Origin: Truepera radiovictrix DSM 17093
Lineage (GTDB): Bacteria > Deinococcota > Deinococci > Deinococcales > Trueperaceae
Length of the DNA: 64,000 bases
Reading direction: 5' to 3'
NCBI RefSeq assembly: GCF_000092425.1
Contig: NC_014221.1
Location: 1,555,001-1,619,000, forward strand
The notes under the pieces: model-generated
What the model saw: only the letters and a program-made list of their open reading frames with translations
Told to the model about the DNA's origin: nothing
Databases searched by the model: none
Position numbers and translations under genes: made by a program
In this document: positions 23,570-31,975 of the stretch, piece after piece
Layout of the letters: each line of letters starts with the position of its first letter
Numbering within the stretch: position 1 is the first letter of the stretch

Positions 23570-25627
23570 TTAGCGGGTGGTCGCTAAGGGCGCGCGCAAA
23601 AGCTGTTCGAGCCCCGCTAGAGGCAGCGGTTTGGAGAGCAGGTGCCCCTGAGCGTAGTCGCACCCGAGCTCCTGGAGGGCGCGGAGCTGTTCGGGGGTCT
23701 CGATCCCCTCGGCGACGACCTCGAGCTCGAGGGTTTTGGCCATCGCCACGACGGTGCGCACCAGCTCGGCGCTCTCCGCGCTCTCGGTCATCCGCTCGAC
23801 AAACGAGCGGTCGATCTTAAGGGTGCTGACCGGTAGGTGCTGCAAGTACGACAGCGACGAGTAGCCCGTACCGAAGTCGTCGAGGTGCAACCCGACGCCG
23901 AGGTCACGGAGCTGCGAGAGCACCTGCGCGACTGTCTCCGTCTGGTCCATGAGCGTGCGCTCGGTGATCTCGAGCTTGAGGTCGCTCGCGGCGAAGCCGG
24001 GTTGCGCGAACGAGTGGCTCGAGAGGTTGACGCTGAGGGTTATGGGCGGCGCCATCGGGTAGCGCGCCCGCAGCTGGCTGATCTGGGCACACGCGCGCCG
24101 CAGCACGAAGCGGTCGAGTTCGGGGATGAGCCCGGCCTCCTCGGCGAGCGGCACGAACACCGCCGGCGACACGGGGCCGCGGAGCGGGTGAGGCCACCGC
24201 ACGAGCGCCTCGACCCCCACGGTGACGCCCCGCTGCACGGCGATGATGGGTTGGTAGACGACCTCGAGCGCCCCGTAGGCGAGGGTTGCGCGCAGGTCGT
24301 GCTCGAGCGCGAGGCGTTCGAGCACCCTGTCGCGCATGGTGGGGGAGAAGAGCCGATACCCCGCGCGCCCCTGCGTCTTTGCCTGATACATGGCGATGTC
24401 GGCGTCGCGCAGCACCTCCTCGGGGTGGTCGTAGCCGGTCGCGCTGACGGTCACGCCGATGCTGGCGCTGATCTTGAGGGTGTGTCCGCGCACCGTGAGC
24501 GGCGTTTGAAACGCGCGCAGCACCCTTTCGGCGGCCCTGAGCGCTTCGCCCGCGTCGGCGAGGTCGGTGAGGAGGAGGGTGAACTCGTCGCCGCCTAGGC
24601 GCGCGACCGTGTCCGAGGGCCGGACGCAGCGGCGCAAGCGCTCGGCGATGGCGCCGAGCAGCGCGTCGCCGACGCCGTGGCCGAACGCGTCGTTGACCGC
24701 CTTGAAGCGGTCGAAGTCGAGAGAGAGCACCGCGAAGCCGTTGTCGGGGCGCCGTTTTTCGCGCTCGATCGCCCCGGCGAGCCGGTCGTGAAAGAGCACG
24801 CGGTTGGGCAGCCCGGTGAGCGCGTCGTAGAGGGTGCTGCGCTCGAGCGCCGCTTGCGCCGCGACGCGCTCGCTGATGTCGCGCGAGCTGCTGATCAGCT
24901 GCACGGTGCGACCCGTCTCGTCGCGCACCGCGCGCACCCGCGTCTCCAACCAGACGTCGCGACCATCCTTGTGCCGCGCGCGGTAGGTGAGCGTGTCGCG
25001 TGTGCCCGCGAGCACCTCCCGCAGCGCACCCTGCCGCAGCCTCACGGCGTCGTCCGGGTGCAGCCACGACAAGGGATCGGTGTGTAGCAGCGTCTCAGGG
25101 GCGTAGCCGAGGAGCGCCGCGCACGAGGGGCTGACGTAGGCCAAGGGGTCGTTCGGTTCGTGCAGGCACACGACGTCGCCCACGTTCTCGGTGAGCAGCC
25201 GAAAGCGCGCCTCGCTCTCCCGAGCGTCGCGTAGCGCCCTCTGCAACCGGTCGATGACCCCCTGGGCAAGGGTGTTAAACGCCCCTGCGATCTCCCCGAT
25301 GACGTCGTGGCTCGTTACCGGCAGCGGCGCGATCAGGTCGCCGTCGGTCAGCTCCGGCGACCGCAGCACCTCCTCGTGAAGCGCCCGCATCCGCCGCACC
25401 ACGCACCCGAGTTCGCGCGCGATGACCCGCCCGAAGAGCCGGCAGTTGGCCCAACCGACCAAGAGTCCAGCGGCGAGGCAGAGGGCGAAAAAGGACGGCT
25501 CCAGGGCGCGTTCTGTGTCGAGGAGCAGCGCCGCGAAGGGGGGGAAGGCGAGGCCGACGAGGGCGCCGAAACCGAGCGTAGAGGCGTAGAGAAGGCGGAG
25601 CACACTTCGCTGGCGCAGGCGGGTCAT
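23570..25627 (-). CDS. Membrane PAS-GGDEF-EAL cyclic-di-GMP enzyme
   Basis: 685 residues. Two membrane segments (13-36, 46-63), a HAMP-like linker, a PAS domain (about 140-260), GGDEF (265-430) and EAL (440-680). The cyclase site Arg-Leu-Gly-Gly-Asp-Glu-Phe is intact at 343-349, with the inhibitory RxxD five residues before it. The phosphodiesterase residues are also present: Glu473 in EALVRW, Asn534, Glu553, Asp583-Asp584, Lys604, Glu640. Between Asn534 and Glu553 about 13 residues usual in the family are missing, which removes a helix near the metal site. Both activities are possible; the EAL side is less sure because of that gap. Confidence 0.92.
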   Translation of the reverse strand: MTRLRQRSVLRLLYASTLGFGALVGLAFPPFAALLLDTERALEPSFFALCLAAGLLVGWANCRLFGRVIARELGCVVRRMRALHEEVLRSPELTDGDLIAPLPVTSHDVIGEIAGAFNTLAQGVIDRLQRALRDARESEARFRLLTENVGDVVCLHEPNDPLAYVSPSCAALLGYAPETLLHTDPLSWLHPDDAVRLRQGALREVLAGTRDTLTYRARHKDGRDVWLETRVRAVRDETGRTVQLISSSRDISERVAAQAALERSTLYDALTGLPNRVLFHDRLAGAIEREKRRPDNGFAVLSLDFDRFKAVNDAFGHGVGDALLGAIAERLRRCVRPSDTVARLGGDEFTLLLTDLADAGEALRAAERVLRAFQTPLTVRGHTLKISASIGVTVSATGYDHPEEVLRDADIAMYQAKTQGRAGYRLFSPTMRDRVLERLALEHDLRATLAYGALEVVYQPIIAVQRGVTVGVEALVRWPHPLRGPVSPAVFVPLAEEAGLIPELDRFVLRRACAQISQLRARYPMAPPITLSVNLSSHSFAQPGFAASDLKLEITERTLMDQTETVAQVLSQLRDLGVGLHLDDFGTGYSSLSYLQHLPVSTLKIDRSFVERMTESAESAELVRTVVAMAKTLELEVVAEGIETPEQLRALQELGCDYAQGHLLSKPLPLAGLEQLLRAPLATTR

Positions 25628-25693
25628 GACGGGAAGTGTACACGGGGGTGTCTGACGGCGCTCTTACACAGCCCTCCACGTTCGCAAAGGGGT

Positions 25694-26164
25694 CTAGGTC
25701 GCCGCGCTCGGCGCCTCTTTACCCCCGCTGCGGCCCTTTTCAACAAAGTTCTTGATGGACAAAAGCGCTTTTACGAGCCCCTCTTGGATCTGTTCACGGT
25801 TAGGGCCCGCTTGGTCAGTTTCACCTGGCGCGCCCCCCTCGCCCGCCGGTGGGCCGCCCGAAAACGACAGGTGCACGGTCATCTGCGCGCCCTCGCCCTG
25901 CGCCTCGACCGCCAACCAGCCCGAATAGTGCCCCTCGTCGGCGCCCCACTCGAGGCGGTGACGGGCCGCGTCGCGGCGAAAGTAGCCGTCGGCGTCGTAG
26001 GGGTGCCCCCGCGCCTCGCCCTGCACGCGCACTCGTTCGCTCCCCTGCGGCTGCGCGCTCTTGGTCGTCGGCAGGTATTTGGGGAGGTTTTCGACCTTAC
26101 CGATAAAGGCGAAGACCTCGTCCGGCGACGCCTGGATGGTGGTGCTGTGCTCGAACTCGCTCAC
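25694..26164 (-). CDS. SRPBCC (polyketide cyclase/START-like) family protein
   Basis: 156 residues from GTG 26164, with GGGAGG upstream. START-like fold: opening Phe-Glu-His-Ser-Thr-Thr-Ile then Ser-Pro-Asp-Glu-Val-Phe-Ala-Phe-Ile (residues 13-21), a central Arg-Leu-Glu-Trp strand, and a final long helix with LLSIKNFVEK. A Gly/Pro/Glu-rich insertion (about 103-123) precedes that helix. Ligand is unknown; such proteins bind hydrophobic molecules or protect against stress. No partner gene is apparent. Confidence 0.82.
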   Translation of the reverse strand: MSEFEHSTTIQASPDEVFAFIGKVENLPKYLPTTKSAQPQGSERVRVQGEARGHPYDADGYFRRDAARHRLEWGADEGHYSGWLAVEAQGEGAQMTVHLSFSGGPPAGEGGAPGETDQAGPNREQIQEGLVKALLSIKNFVEKGRSGGKEAPSAAT

Positions 26165-26222
26165 GCTGCCTCCCTAAGTGATGCTGAAGCGTACGGTACG
26201 CCGAACGCGCGGGGGCTGCTTG

Positions 26223-26246
26223 GCGTTTACCTACGCGTTTACCTAC
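26223..26246. repeat. Tandem 12-mer GCGTTTACCTAC, two exact copies
   Basis: Two head-to-tail copies upstream of the SRPBCC gene, followed by AAAGGGTAGG, part of which mirrors the CCTAC ends. It may be a regulator site; it otherwise stands alone in a 294-bp gap (26165-26458) where I see no gene. Confidence 0.65.
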
Positions 26247-26458
26247 AAAGGGTAGGGGGCAGGCTCCGGTGGGGTGCTGCCGGCTGCGGGCCAGGGCTAC
26301 CGGGTTGGGTGGGGTTGGTCGTCCGTGTGGCTCGCTCCAAGTGCCTGGGCGCGGCAAACGTCCGCGCTGTTCGTGCAGGCGCGCCCGACGCTCTCATCAC
26401 CGGAGGGCCGCGTTTGAAGCGCTAGGGTCGCCACGGCCCGCCGTGGGTGCTCCCCGCC

Positions 26459-27772
26459 TTATAGGGGCGGCGGGCGCCACCCCCCGAGGGCGCGTTGCAG
26501 CTCATACGCCACGGCCAAGGCCACGTCGTCGCGCCAAGGCCGCGCGACCACCTGCACGCCGATGGGCAGCCCCTCCGGTGACGTCCCGGCGCGCACCACG
26601 GCGCAGGGGTAGCCCGTCAGGCTGTAGGGCAGGGTGTAGGGGATGCCGCCCTCCGGCTCGCCGTGCGGGGCGGCGGGCCTTTCGGCGGCGGGGGTGAGGA
26701 TGACGTCGAAGCGCGCCATAAAGCCGATCAGCGCGCGGCGCAGGCGGTCCCACGCGAAGAGGTGGCGCTCGACCGCCTCGCTGGAGAGCGTCGCCTCGCC
26801 GTCGGGTTCCCACCGCTCCCACGATTCGGATTCGGGCCGCCGCCAGTAGTCGCGGGTGATGGCGTAGGCTTCTTCGACGCGGGGCGGGATACGCTCCTCG
26901 ACGTCGAGGCCCGCCCCTGCGAGCGCTTCCGCCGCCCGGCGGACGGCTGCAGCGGTCTCAGGGGTCGGCGACGCGCCCTCGTGTTCGGTGTAAACGGCGA
27001 CGCGCAGCTCCGGTAGGGTGACCTCGAGCGGGTCTCCAAGCGGCACCGGCAGGGCGCTCGCGTCGCGCCAATCGGGGCCGCTCAAGATGGGCAGCGCGAG
27101 CGCCAAATCTTCCACAAAGCGGGCCATCGGGCCGACCGCGGTGCGTGGGTCGTTCATCGCGCTGATTCTGGGCAGGTGCCCGGTCAGCGGCACGCGCCCG
27201 GTGGTCGGTTTAAGGCCGGCGATCCCGCAGTTGTGCGCGGGTTGGCGGATGCTCCCGCCCGAATCGCTGCCCAACCCGAGGGGCGACCCGCCCGCTGCAA
27301 TCAGGGCGGCTTCCCCGCTGCTGCTGCCCGCCGGGGAGTAGCCGAGCTTGTAGGGGTTATGGGTCCGCCCGTAGACCGGGTTTTGGGCCATCACGTTCGT
27401 CTTGCCGAGCAGCACCGCGCCCGCCGCGCGCAGGCGGGCGACGGCCGTGGCGTCCTCTTTAGGCACGTGTCGGCGGTAGCGCTCGTCGCCCGCCGTGCAG
27501 ACCACCCCGGCGGTCTCGAGCCAGTCCTTGACGGTAAACGGCACCCCGTGAAGCGGCCCCAGTACGGTTCCGCGCGCGAGCCTCTGGTCCGCTCGGCGCG
27601 CTTCCTCGAGCGCCGCATCGGCGAGGAGCTGCACGACGGCGTTAAGAGAGGGGTTGACGGCCGCAATACGTTCTAGGTGGGCGCGCACGACGGTCTCGGA
27701 GGTGACCTGCCCGGTGCGGATGATTTCGGCCAGCTTCGTCGCGGAGGCTGTCGTGAGGTCGGTTGGGTTCAT
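26459..27772 (-). CDS. Amidase-signature family hydrolase
   Basis: 437 residues, with AGGAGAAC before the ATG. Hydrolyses an amide bond by the Ser-cisSer-Lys triad. The Lys is in GVPFTVKDWLE near residue 82. The Ser-rich segment YSPAGSSSGEAALIA is near 150, and the nucleophile segment GLGSDSGGSIRQPAHNCG near 172 is followed by GLKPTTGRVP. The body length fits fatty-acid or aryl amidases and not GatA. GatA is unlikely because no gatB/gatC is nearby. Substrate unknown. Confidence 0.9.
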   Translation of the reverse strand: MNPTDLTTASATKLAEIIRTGQVTSETVVRAHLERIAAVNPSLNAVVQLLADAALEEARRADQRLARGTVLGPLHGVPFTVKDWLETAGVVCTAGDERYRRHVPKEDATAVARLRAAGAVLLGKTNVMAQNPVYGRTHNPYKLGYSPAGSSSGEAALIAAGGSPLGLGSDSGGSIRQPAHNCGIAGLKPTTGRVPLTGHLPRISAMNDPRTAVGPMARFVEDLALALPILSGPDWRDASALPVPLGDPLEVTLPELRVAVYTEHEGASPTPETAAAVRRAAEALAGAGLDVEERIPPRVEEAYAITRDYWRRPESESWERWEPDGEATLSSEAVERHLFAWDRLRRALIGFMARFDVILTPAAERPAAPHGEPEGGIPYTLPYSLTGYPCAVVRAGTSPEGLPIGVQVVARPWRDDVALAVAYELQRALGGWRPPPL

Positions 27773-27869
27773 CAGTTCTCCTAGAAGTGCGGGCGGCGCC
27801 CTACCCCTGGAGGAGGTCCGGTTGCCCCCGTTGTCCGTTTCGGCGCGCGCTCAGCTCAGTCTGCCGCGT

Positions 27870-27875
27870 TATGAT
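27870..27875 (+). promoter_or_regulatory. -10 element TATGAT of the DUF4342 gene
   Basis: TATGAT followed by AAGGAG at 27890-27895 and ATG 27901. No clear -35. Here the transcript has a short leader with a ribosome site. Confidence 0.5.
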
Positions 27876-27900
27876 AAGCGAGGACGCGAAAGGAGATCGC

Positions 27901-28308
27901 ATGACCACACCGCCCGAGCCAGAAGGGCCAAACGCACAGGGACCAAGCGTGCCGGGGCCGAACCACGACGCGAGCGCGCCGGAAACCGAAGGGGCGACCG
28001 GCGCCCAACGGCAGAAGCGCACCTGGGTCGAGGAGGTCGAGGTCGCCGGCAACCAACTCGTCGACCGCATCAAGGAGCTCGTCCAAGACAGCACCACGAA
28101 GCGCGTCATCCTCCGCACCCAAGACGGGTTCGAGCTCATCAGCGTGCCGCTCACCGTCGGGGTCGTCGCGGGGGGGATCTTGACGCTCGCGGCGCCGCTC
28201 TTGGCCGCGCTGGGGGCGATCGCCGCGCTCGTCTCCAAAGTCAAGCTCGAGGTCATCCGCGAGGAGGAGGGCCCCGGCGACCCGCCCCCCCCGACCCCGC
28301 AACCCTAA
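27901..28308 (+). CDS. DUF4342 domain protein with membrane segment
   Basis: 135 residues; AAAGGAG precedes the ATG. A Pro/Glu/Asn-rich disordered start of about 40 residues leads into the DUF4342 pattern: Trp-Val-Glu-Glu-Val-Glu-Val-Ala-Gly-Asn-Gln-Leu-Val near 43, then Arg-Val-Ile-Leu-Arg, and a hydrophobic segment of about 30 residues rich in Ala, Gly and Leu. The end is acidic and Pro-rich. The domain is related to UBA-like plus membrane modules of unknown role. Confidence 0.8.
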   Translation: MTTPPEPEGPNAQGPSVPGPNHDASAPETEGATGAQRQKRTWVEEVEVAGNQLVDRIKELVQDSTTKRVILRTQDGFELISVPLTVGVVAGGILTLAAPLLAALGAIAALVSKVKLEVIREEEGPGDPPPPTPQP

Positions 28309-28342
28309 GCACCAGCCCCAAACCCCACCTCCAAGCACACGG

Positions 28343-28408
28343 GCCGCCCTACCGCTACACCTTAAGTGGTAGGGCGGCGCCGCGCTTTGGGGGGCGAAGC
28401 GTGGCGCC
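28343..28408. terminator. Two consecutive hairpins after the DUF4342 gene
   Basis: First stem GCCGCCCTACC/GGTAGGGCGGC (28343-28378, extendable to 14 bp with one wobble). Second stem GGCGCCGCGCTT with AAGCGTGGCGCC (28376-28408, one wobble). They share three bases, so the two folds compete. No T-run follows. Possibly a terminator, or a switch before the HemG-like gene. Confidence 0.5.
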
Positions 28409-28416
28409 GCGCGCCC

Positions 28417-28422
28417 TACACT
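28417..28422 (+). promoter_or_regulatory. -10 element TACACT for the HemG-like gene
   Basis: TACACT lies 57 nt before ATG 28480, just behind the second hairpin. GGGAGGAG at 28467-28474 is the ribosome site. Confidence 0.45.
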
Positions 28423-28479
28423 AAGGGGATCAACGCGTCACGCGCTAGCCTAACGCTGACCTGCCGGGAGGAGCGAGCT

Positions 28480-29061
28480 ATGAGAAGCCACCAGGGCACC
28501 CGCGTGTTGGTCGTGTACGGGACGACCGAAGGCCACACCCGCGACGTCGCTGCGCGCGTCGCCGACACCCTCCGGGGGGAGGGGGCGTTCGTCAAACTCG
28601 CCGCAGCCGCCGAGGCGGGGGAGCTGCTCGCGCGCGGCGGTTGGGACGCGCTCATCCTCGGCGCTTCGGTCCACCAGGGGCAGCACCAGACGAGCGTGGT
28701 GGACTTTGCCAAGGCGCACGCCGAGGCGCTCGCAGAGCTGCCGACCGCCTTTTTCTCGGTGTGCCTCTCCGCCGCCGTGCACCACCCCGACAAGCAGCGC
28801 GAGGCGCAGGGCTACATCACGGCCTTTGTGGAGGACACCGGCCTCAAGCCGCTCGTCACCGCGAGCTTCGCCGGCGCGCTGCGGCACGCCCGCTACGACT
28901 ACTTTAAGCGCCTGGTGCTCGAGCTCTTGGACTATCAGCTGGGCGGCGGTACGGTGACCAGCGAGGACGTGGTCTACACCGACTGGGACCGGGTCGAGGC
29001 GTTCGCCAAGGGCTTTTTGGCGCAGGCGCTCGCCGCGCCCAGGGCGCCGCTCTCGGCCTAA
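28480..29061 (+). CDS. Flavodoxin-domain protein, HemG-like protoporphyrinogen oxidase
   Basis: 193 residues from ATG 28480. FMN-binding loop YGTTEGHTRDVA at 11-22, second loop LILGASVHQGQH near 58, and third loop FFSVCLSAAVHHPD near 88, which matches the HemG signature (Phe-Phe-Ser-Val-x-Leu). HemG oxidises protoporphyrinogen IX to protoporphyrin IX with quinone as acceptor. Most flavodoxins have shorter last loops. No other haem genes are near, so physiological role remains a family-based call. Confidence 0.82.
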   Translation: MRSHQGTRVLVVYGTTEGHTRDVAARVADTLRGEGAFVKLAAAAEAGELLARGGWDALILGASVHQGQHQTSVVDFAKAHAEALAELPTAFFSVCLSAAVHHPDKQREAQGYITAFVEDTGLKPLVTASFAGALRHARYDYFKRLVLELLDYQLGGGTVTSEDVVYTDWDRVEAFAKGFLAQALAAPRAPLSA

Positions 29062-29978
29062 ACGCCGGCCGCTCGGCCGCGCGCCTTTGGAGCGTCGGGC
29101 AGCGCGGCTTCGGCTAAAAACTCGAGCACCAGCCGGTTAAAGGCCGCCGCGCGCTCGAGCTGCGGCGCGTGTCCCGTGTTTCTGAACAAGTGGGTCCGCG
29201 CGTGCGGGTAGAGCCGCCGCACCCGCTGAAGGTGCCGCACCGGCAGGATGCGGTCGCGCTCGCCCCACACCACCAGCATCGGTACCGGGTGGGCGGCGAG
29301 GCGCTGCGCGAGCTCGCGGCGCCACGCGGCGCGCACCCCGAGGGGCGAGCCGAACGCGCGCAGGGCGCGCAGCAGCGCCCGTTTGGCGCCGGGTCGCCGA
29401 ACGAGCTCGAGGGTCTCGCGCACGCGCGCGCGCGTCGCAAACCGCGGGTCGTAGAAGATGCAGCGCAGGGCGATCTCGGCGGCGAGCCGGTCGAGGGCGA
29501 GGCACAGCTCGCCGACGCCGGGCAGCGCCAGCAGGCGCAGCAGCCAGAGGAGCCCGCGGCCAAAGCCCGCAGAGCCCGCGAGCACGAGTTTGGCGACGCG
29601 CTCCGGGTAGTCGGCCGCGAAGCGCAGCGCGACGGCGCCGCCGAGCGAGTTGCCGATCACAGCGAGCGGCCGGTGCTCCCCGACCGCGTCCAAAAATGCC
29701 TTGGCAAAGTGCGCAAAGTCGCCCAGAGCGGCGTACGCGTCGCGCGACGCGGCGTTAAACTGCGCGAGGTCGAGGGCGTAGACGCGGTGGTGCGCCCCCA
29801 GCGGCGCTAGCGTCGCGGACCAGTCCTCGAGGCTGCGGCTGAGGCCGTGCAGCAGCAGCACGGGCGACCCCTCGCCGAGGGCGAGGTAGCGGGTGCGGTG
29901 GCCGAGCACGTCCGCAAAGCGCGCGGGCACCGCGAGGCTCGGGCGTGGCCGGTCAAGGGTGCGGGAAGGCCCCTTCAT
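29058..29978 (-). CDS. Alpha/beta-hydrolase
   Basis: 306 residues from ATG 29978. Oxyanion motif LLLHGLSRS near 42, nucleophile elbow GNSLGGAVAL near 108, acid residue in VVWGERDRILP near 240, and catalytic His in FRNTGHAPQLE near 268. A cap of about 80 helical residues lies between strands 6 and 7. Substrate unknown. The start is set by a -10 element (TATGAT, 29987-29992) 8 nt upstream, which lies inside the end of the SDR gene; the two genes overlap by 26 nt. Confidence 0.85.
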   Translation of the reverse strand: MKGPSRTLDRPRPSLAVPARFADVLGHRTRYLALGEGSPVLLLHGLSRSLEDWSATLAPLGAHHRVYALDLAQFNAASRDAYAALGDFAHFAKAFLDAVGEHRPLAVIGNSLGGAVALRFAADYPERVAKLVLAGSAGFGRGLLWLLRLLALPGVGELCLALDRLAAEIALRCIFYDPRFATRARVRETLELVRRPGAKRALLRALRAFGSPLGVRAAWRRELAQRLAAHPVPMLVVWGERDRILPVRHLQRVRRLYPHARTHLFRNTGHAPQLERAAAFNRLVLEFLAEAALPDAPKARGRAAGV

Positions 29979-30954
29979 AAGCCCCAATCATACGGTCCAT
30001 AAGGGCGTCCATGCGCGCATCGACGCGCCCCCGCGCGGGGTCGGCGTCAAACCAGGCGATGATCTCCTCGGCGCCCCTGGCAAACGGCACCGTCGCCCGG
30101 TACTCGGGCACGGCGCGCTTGATCTTGGTGTTGTCGAAGACCATGCTGTGCGCTTTGTCCCCCAGGAGCCCGGCACCCCACTCGGCGTCAAAAGCGGCGA
30201 TCAGCTCCGAGGGCAGGTGCACGACCCGCGCCTCGGTCCCCGCCGCGCGCGCCACGAGGTCAACGATCTGGTTCCAGGTGAGGACCTCGTCCGAGGTGAT
30301 GTGAAACGCCTCGCCGAGCGCCTGTGGGTTGCCGAGGAGCCCGACGAAGCCGAGCGCGAAGTCGCGGTGGTGGGTCAGCGTCCAGAGGGAGGTGCCGTCG
30401 CCGTGGACGATCACCTTCGCGCCGCGGCGCATCCGGTCGAGAACGGTGTAGCCGCCGTCGAAGGGTAGGAGCGTCCGGTCGTAGGTGTGCGACGGCCGGA
30501 CGATGGTCATGGGGAAGCCCTCGTCGCGGTAGGCCTGTGTGAGACGTTCCTCGCAGGCGATCTTGCCCTGCGCGTAGCGCCAGTAGGGGTTGCGGAGCGG
30601 GGTCGACTCGGTGATTGGCAGGCGCTGCGGCGGCGTCTGGTACGCCGAGGCCGAGCTGATAAAGACGTACTGCCGGGTGCGGTCCCGAAAGAGCGCCAGG
30701 TCGGCCTCGAGGTGTTCGGGGGTAAAGGCGATCCAGTTGACCACCGCGTCGAAGACCCGAAACCCCAAGCCGCCGAGCGCCGCCTCGACGGAGGCCGGGT
30801 CGCGAACGTCGCCTTGCAGCAGCGTCGCGCCCTCTGGGACGGGCCGCGCCGTCCGGCCGCGGTTCAGCACGTAGAGCTCGACGCCGCGCTCGGCGGCGAG
30901 CTGCGAACAAGCCGAGCTGATGACGCCGGTACCGCCGAGGAACAGAACCCTCAC
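29953..30954 (-). CDS. NAD-dependent epimerase/dehydratase family protein
   Basis: 333 residues from GTG 30954, preceded by GGAGGGGG. Extended SDR fold: GGTGVISSA at 8-16 for NAD(P), Gly-Asp-Val-Arg-Asp-Pro near 50, VNWIAFTPE near 73, Ser in FISSASAYQT near 100, and the catalytic Tyr-x-x-x-Lys in YWRYAQGK near 127. The C-terminal part binds the sugar-like ligand and ends with a helix. Nucleotide-sugar or sugar substrate is probable but undefined. It is 19 nt downstream of the HAD phosphatase gene. Confidence 0.86.
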   Translation of the reverse strand: MRVLFLGGTGVISSACSQLAAERGVELYVLNRGRTARPVPEGATLLQGDVRDPASVEAALGGLGFRVFDAVVNWIAFTPEHLEADLALFRDRTRQYVFISSASAYQTPPQRLPITESTPLRNPYWRYAQGKIACEERLTQAYRDEGFPMTIVRPSHTYDRTLLPFDGGYTVLDRMRRGAKVIVHGDGTSLWTLTHHRDFALGFVGLLGNPQALGEAFHITSDEVLTWNQIVDLVARAAGTEARVVHLPSELIAAFDAEWGAGLLGDKAHSMVFDNTKIKRAVPEYRATVPFARGAEEIIAWFDADPARGRVDARMDALMDRMIGAYEGAFPHP

Positions 30955-30973
30955 GAACCCCCCTCCGCGCGCT

Positions 30974-31807
30974 TCACGCTAGCTCCCCTGCCGCACGGGG
31001 CGTAAGCTGCGCCGTCAGCCACGCGGTGAGCGCGTCTAGGTCCGCTAGCACGAAGTCCGGTTGCACCTCGGAGCGCGCTAAGTCCTCGTGGCGGGTGATC
31101 CCGGTGAGCACGAGCGCGGTCTTGAGCCCCGCCGCCTGCGCCCCGACGACGTCGGTGTCCAGGCGGTCGCCGACCATCAGCGCCCGCTCGGGGGGGACGC
31201 GGAGGCGGCGCAGCGCCTCGTCGAACAGCGCCCGGTGGGGTTTGCCGACCACCGTGGGCGGCGTGCCCGTCGCCTGCGTGATAACGCTCAAGACGGCCCC
31301 CGCCCCCGGCAGCGGCCCCCGTTCGGACGGGTAGGTGCGGTCGCCGTTGGTGGCGACGAAGGCCGCCCCCCCCCGGACGAGCAAGCTGGCGGTCGCGAGC
31401 AGCTCGTAGGAGAGGTTGTGCGTGGTGAGCCCCCCGACGACTACCGGCGGCGAGGCGCCGGCGCGCACCTCGTCGGGCCCGACGACGTCAAAACCCGCCT
31501 CTAGGAGCGCTTCGTGAAGCCCCCGCTCGCCGACGGCGTAGACGGGGGTGCCCGCGGGGAAGCGCTCCCGCAAGTACCCGACGGCGGCGCCCGGCGAGGT
31601 GAGGATCTGCTCGGGCGCCACCGTCACGCCGAAGCGCTGCAGCTTCGCTTCGTACTGCGCGGGCGTTTTGGTGGCGTTGTTGGTCGCCAGCACGAAGGGC
31701 AGCTGCAGCGCCCAGAGCGTGCGAAACAGCTCCTGAAGTCCGGGCAGGGGCGTCTCGCCGTGCCAGAGCACCCCGTCCATGTCCAGGATGATCCCTGAGA
31801 TGGTCAT
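30974..31807 (-). CDS. HAD-IIA family phosphatase (NagD/PGP-like)
   Basis: 277 residues from ATG 31807. Core motifs: ILDMDGVLWHG at 6-16 (nucleophile and acid Asp), ATNNATKTP near 43 (Ser/Thr motif II), VVGKPHRALFDEA near 180 with the motif III Lys, and MVGDRLDTDVVGA near 205. The C2B cap lies between motifs II and III. Likely a phosphatase of small phosphosugars or nucleotides. An in-frame extension of 43 residues was rejected because TAAACT (31813-31818) ends 5 nt before this ATG. Confidence 0.9.
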   Translation of the reverse strand: MTISGIILDMDGVLWHGETPLPGLQELFRTLWALQLPFVLATNNATKTPAQYEAKLQRFGVTVAPEQILTSPGAAVGYLRERFPAGTPVYAVGERGLHEALLEAGFDVVGPDEVRAGASPPVVVGGLTTHNLSYELLATASLLVRGGAAFVATNGDRTYPSERGPLPGAGAVLSVITQATGTPPTVVGKPHRALFDEALRRLRVPPERALMVGDRLDTDVVGAQAAGLKTALVLTGITRHEDLARSEVQPDFVLADLDALTAWLTAQLTPRAAGELA

Positions 31808-31812
31808 GGGGG

Positions 31813-31818
31813 AGTTTA
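31813..31818 (-). promoter_or_regulatory. -10 element TAAACT, leaderless start of the HAD gene
   Basis: Minus-strand TAAACT ends 5 nt before ATG 31807. It probably drives the HAD-SDR-hydrolase group. Confidence 0.55.
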
Positions 31819-31902
31819 CCCCGTTTACCTTGGGCGCTGCGGGGCGTGAGGGGTTTGAGGCGGGGCGCGCCGGGTGAGGACGCCCCGACCATTCGGAAAC
31901 CA

Positions 31903-31937
31903 TTGACAAAATGCGCCAGGATATGTTAACGTTCACA
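31903..31937 (+). promoter_or_regulatory. Arabinose operon promoter with overlapping LacI-type operator
   Basis: -35 TTGACA at 31903-31908. A -10 candidate TAACGT at 31927-31932 gives an 18-nt spacer. The dyad TGTTAACGTTCACA (31924-31937) has half-sites TGTTAAC and TGTGAAC (6 of 7 identical) around a central CG, the form bound by LacI/GalR regulators. It covers the -10, so binding would block transcription. GGAGGAGG at 31964-31971 is the ribosome site of the next gene. Confidence 0.7.
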
Positions 31938-31975
31938 CTGAGGTCAACGACAACAGGAACCTTGGAGGAGGCGGT

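Noticed and set aside
25307-26425. 372-residue plus-strand frame
   Set aside because: Antisense to the GGDEF-EAL and SRPBCC genes; Arg-rich without any domain pattern.
26459-27772. GatA subunit of the amidotransferase
   Set aside because: No gatB or gatC nearby; the general amidase assignment is safer.
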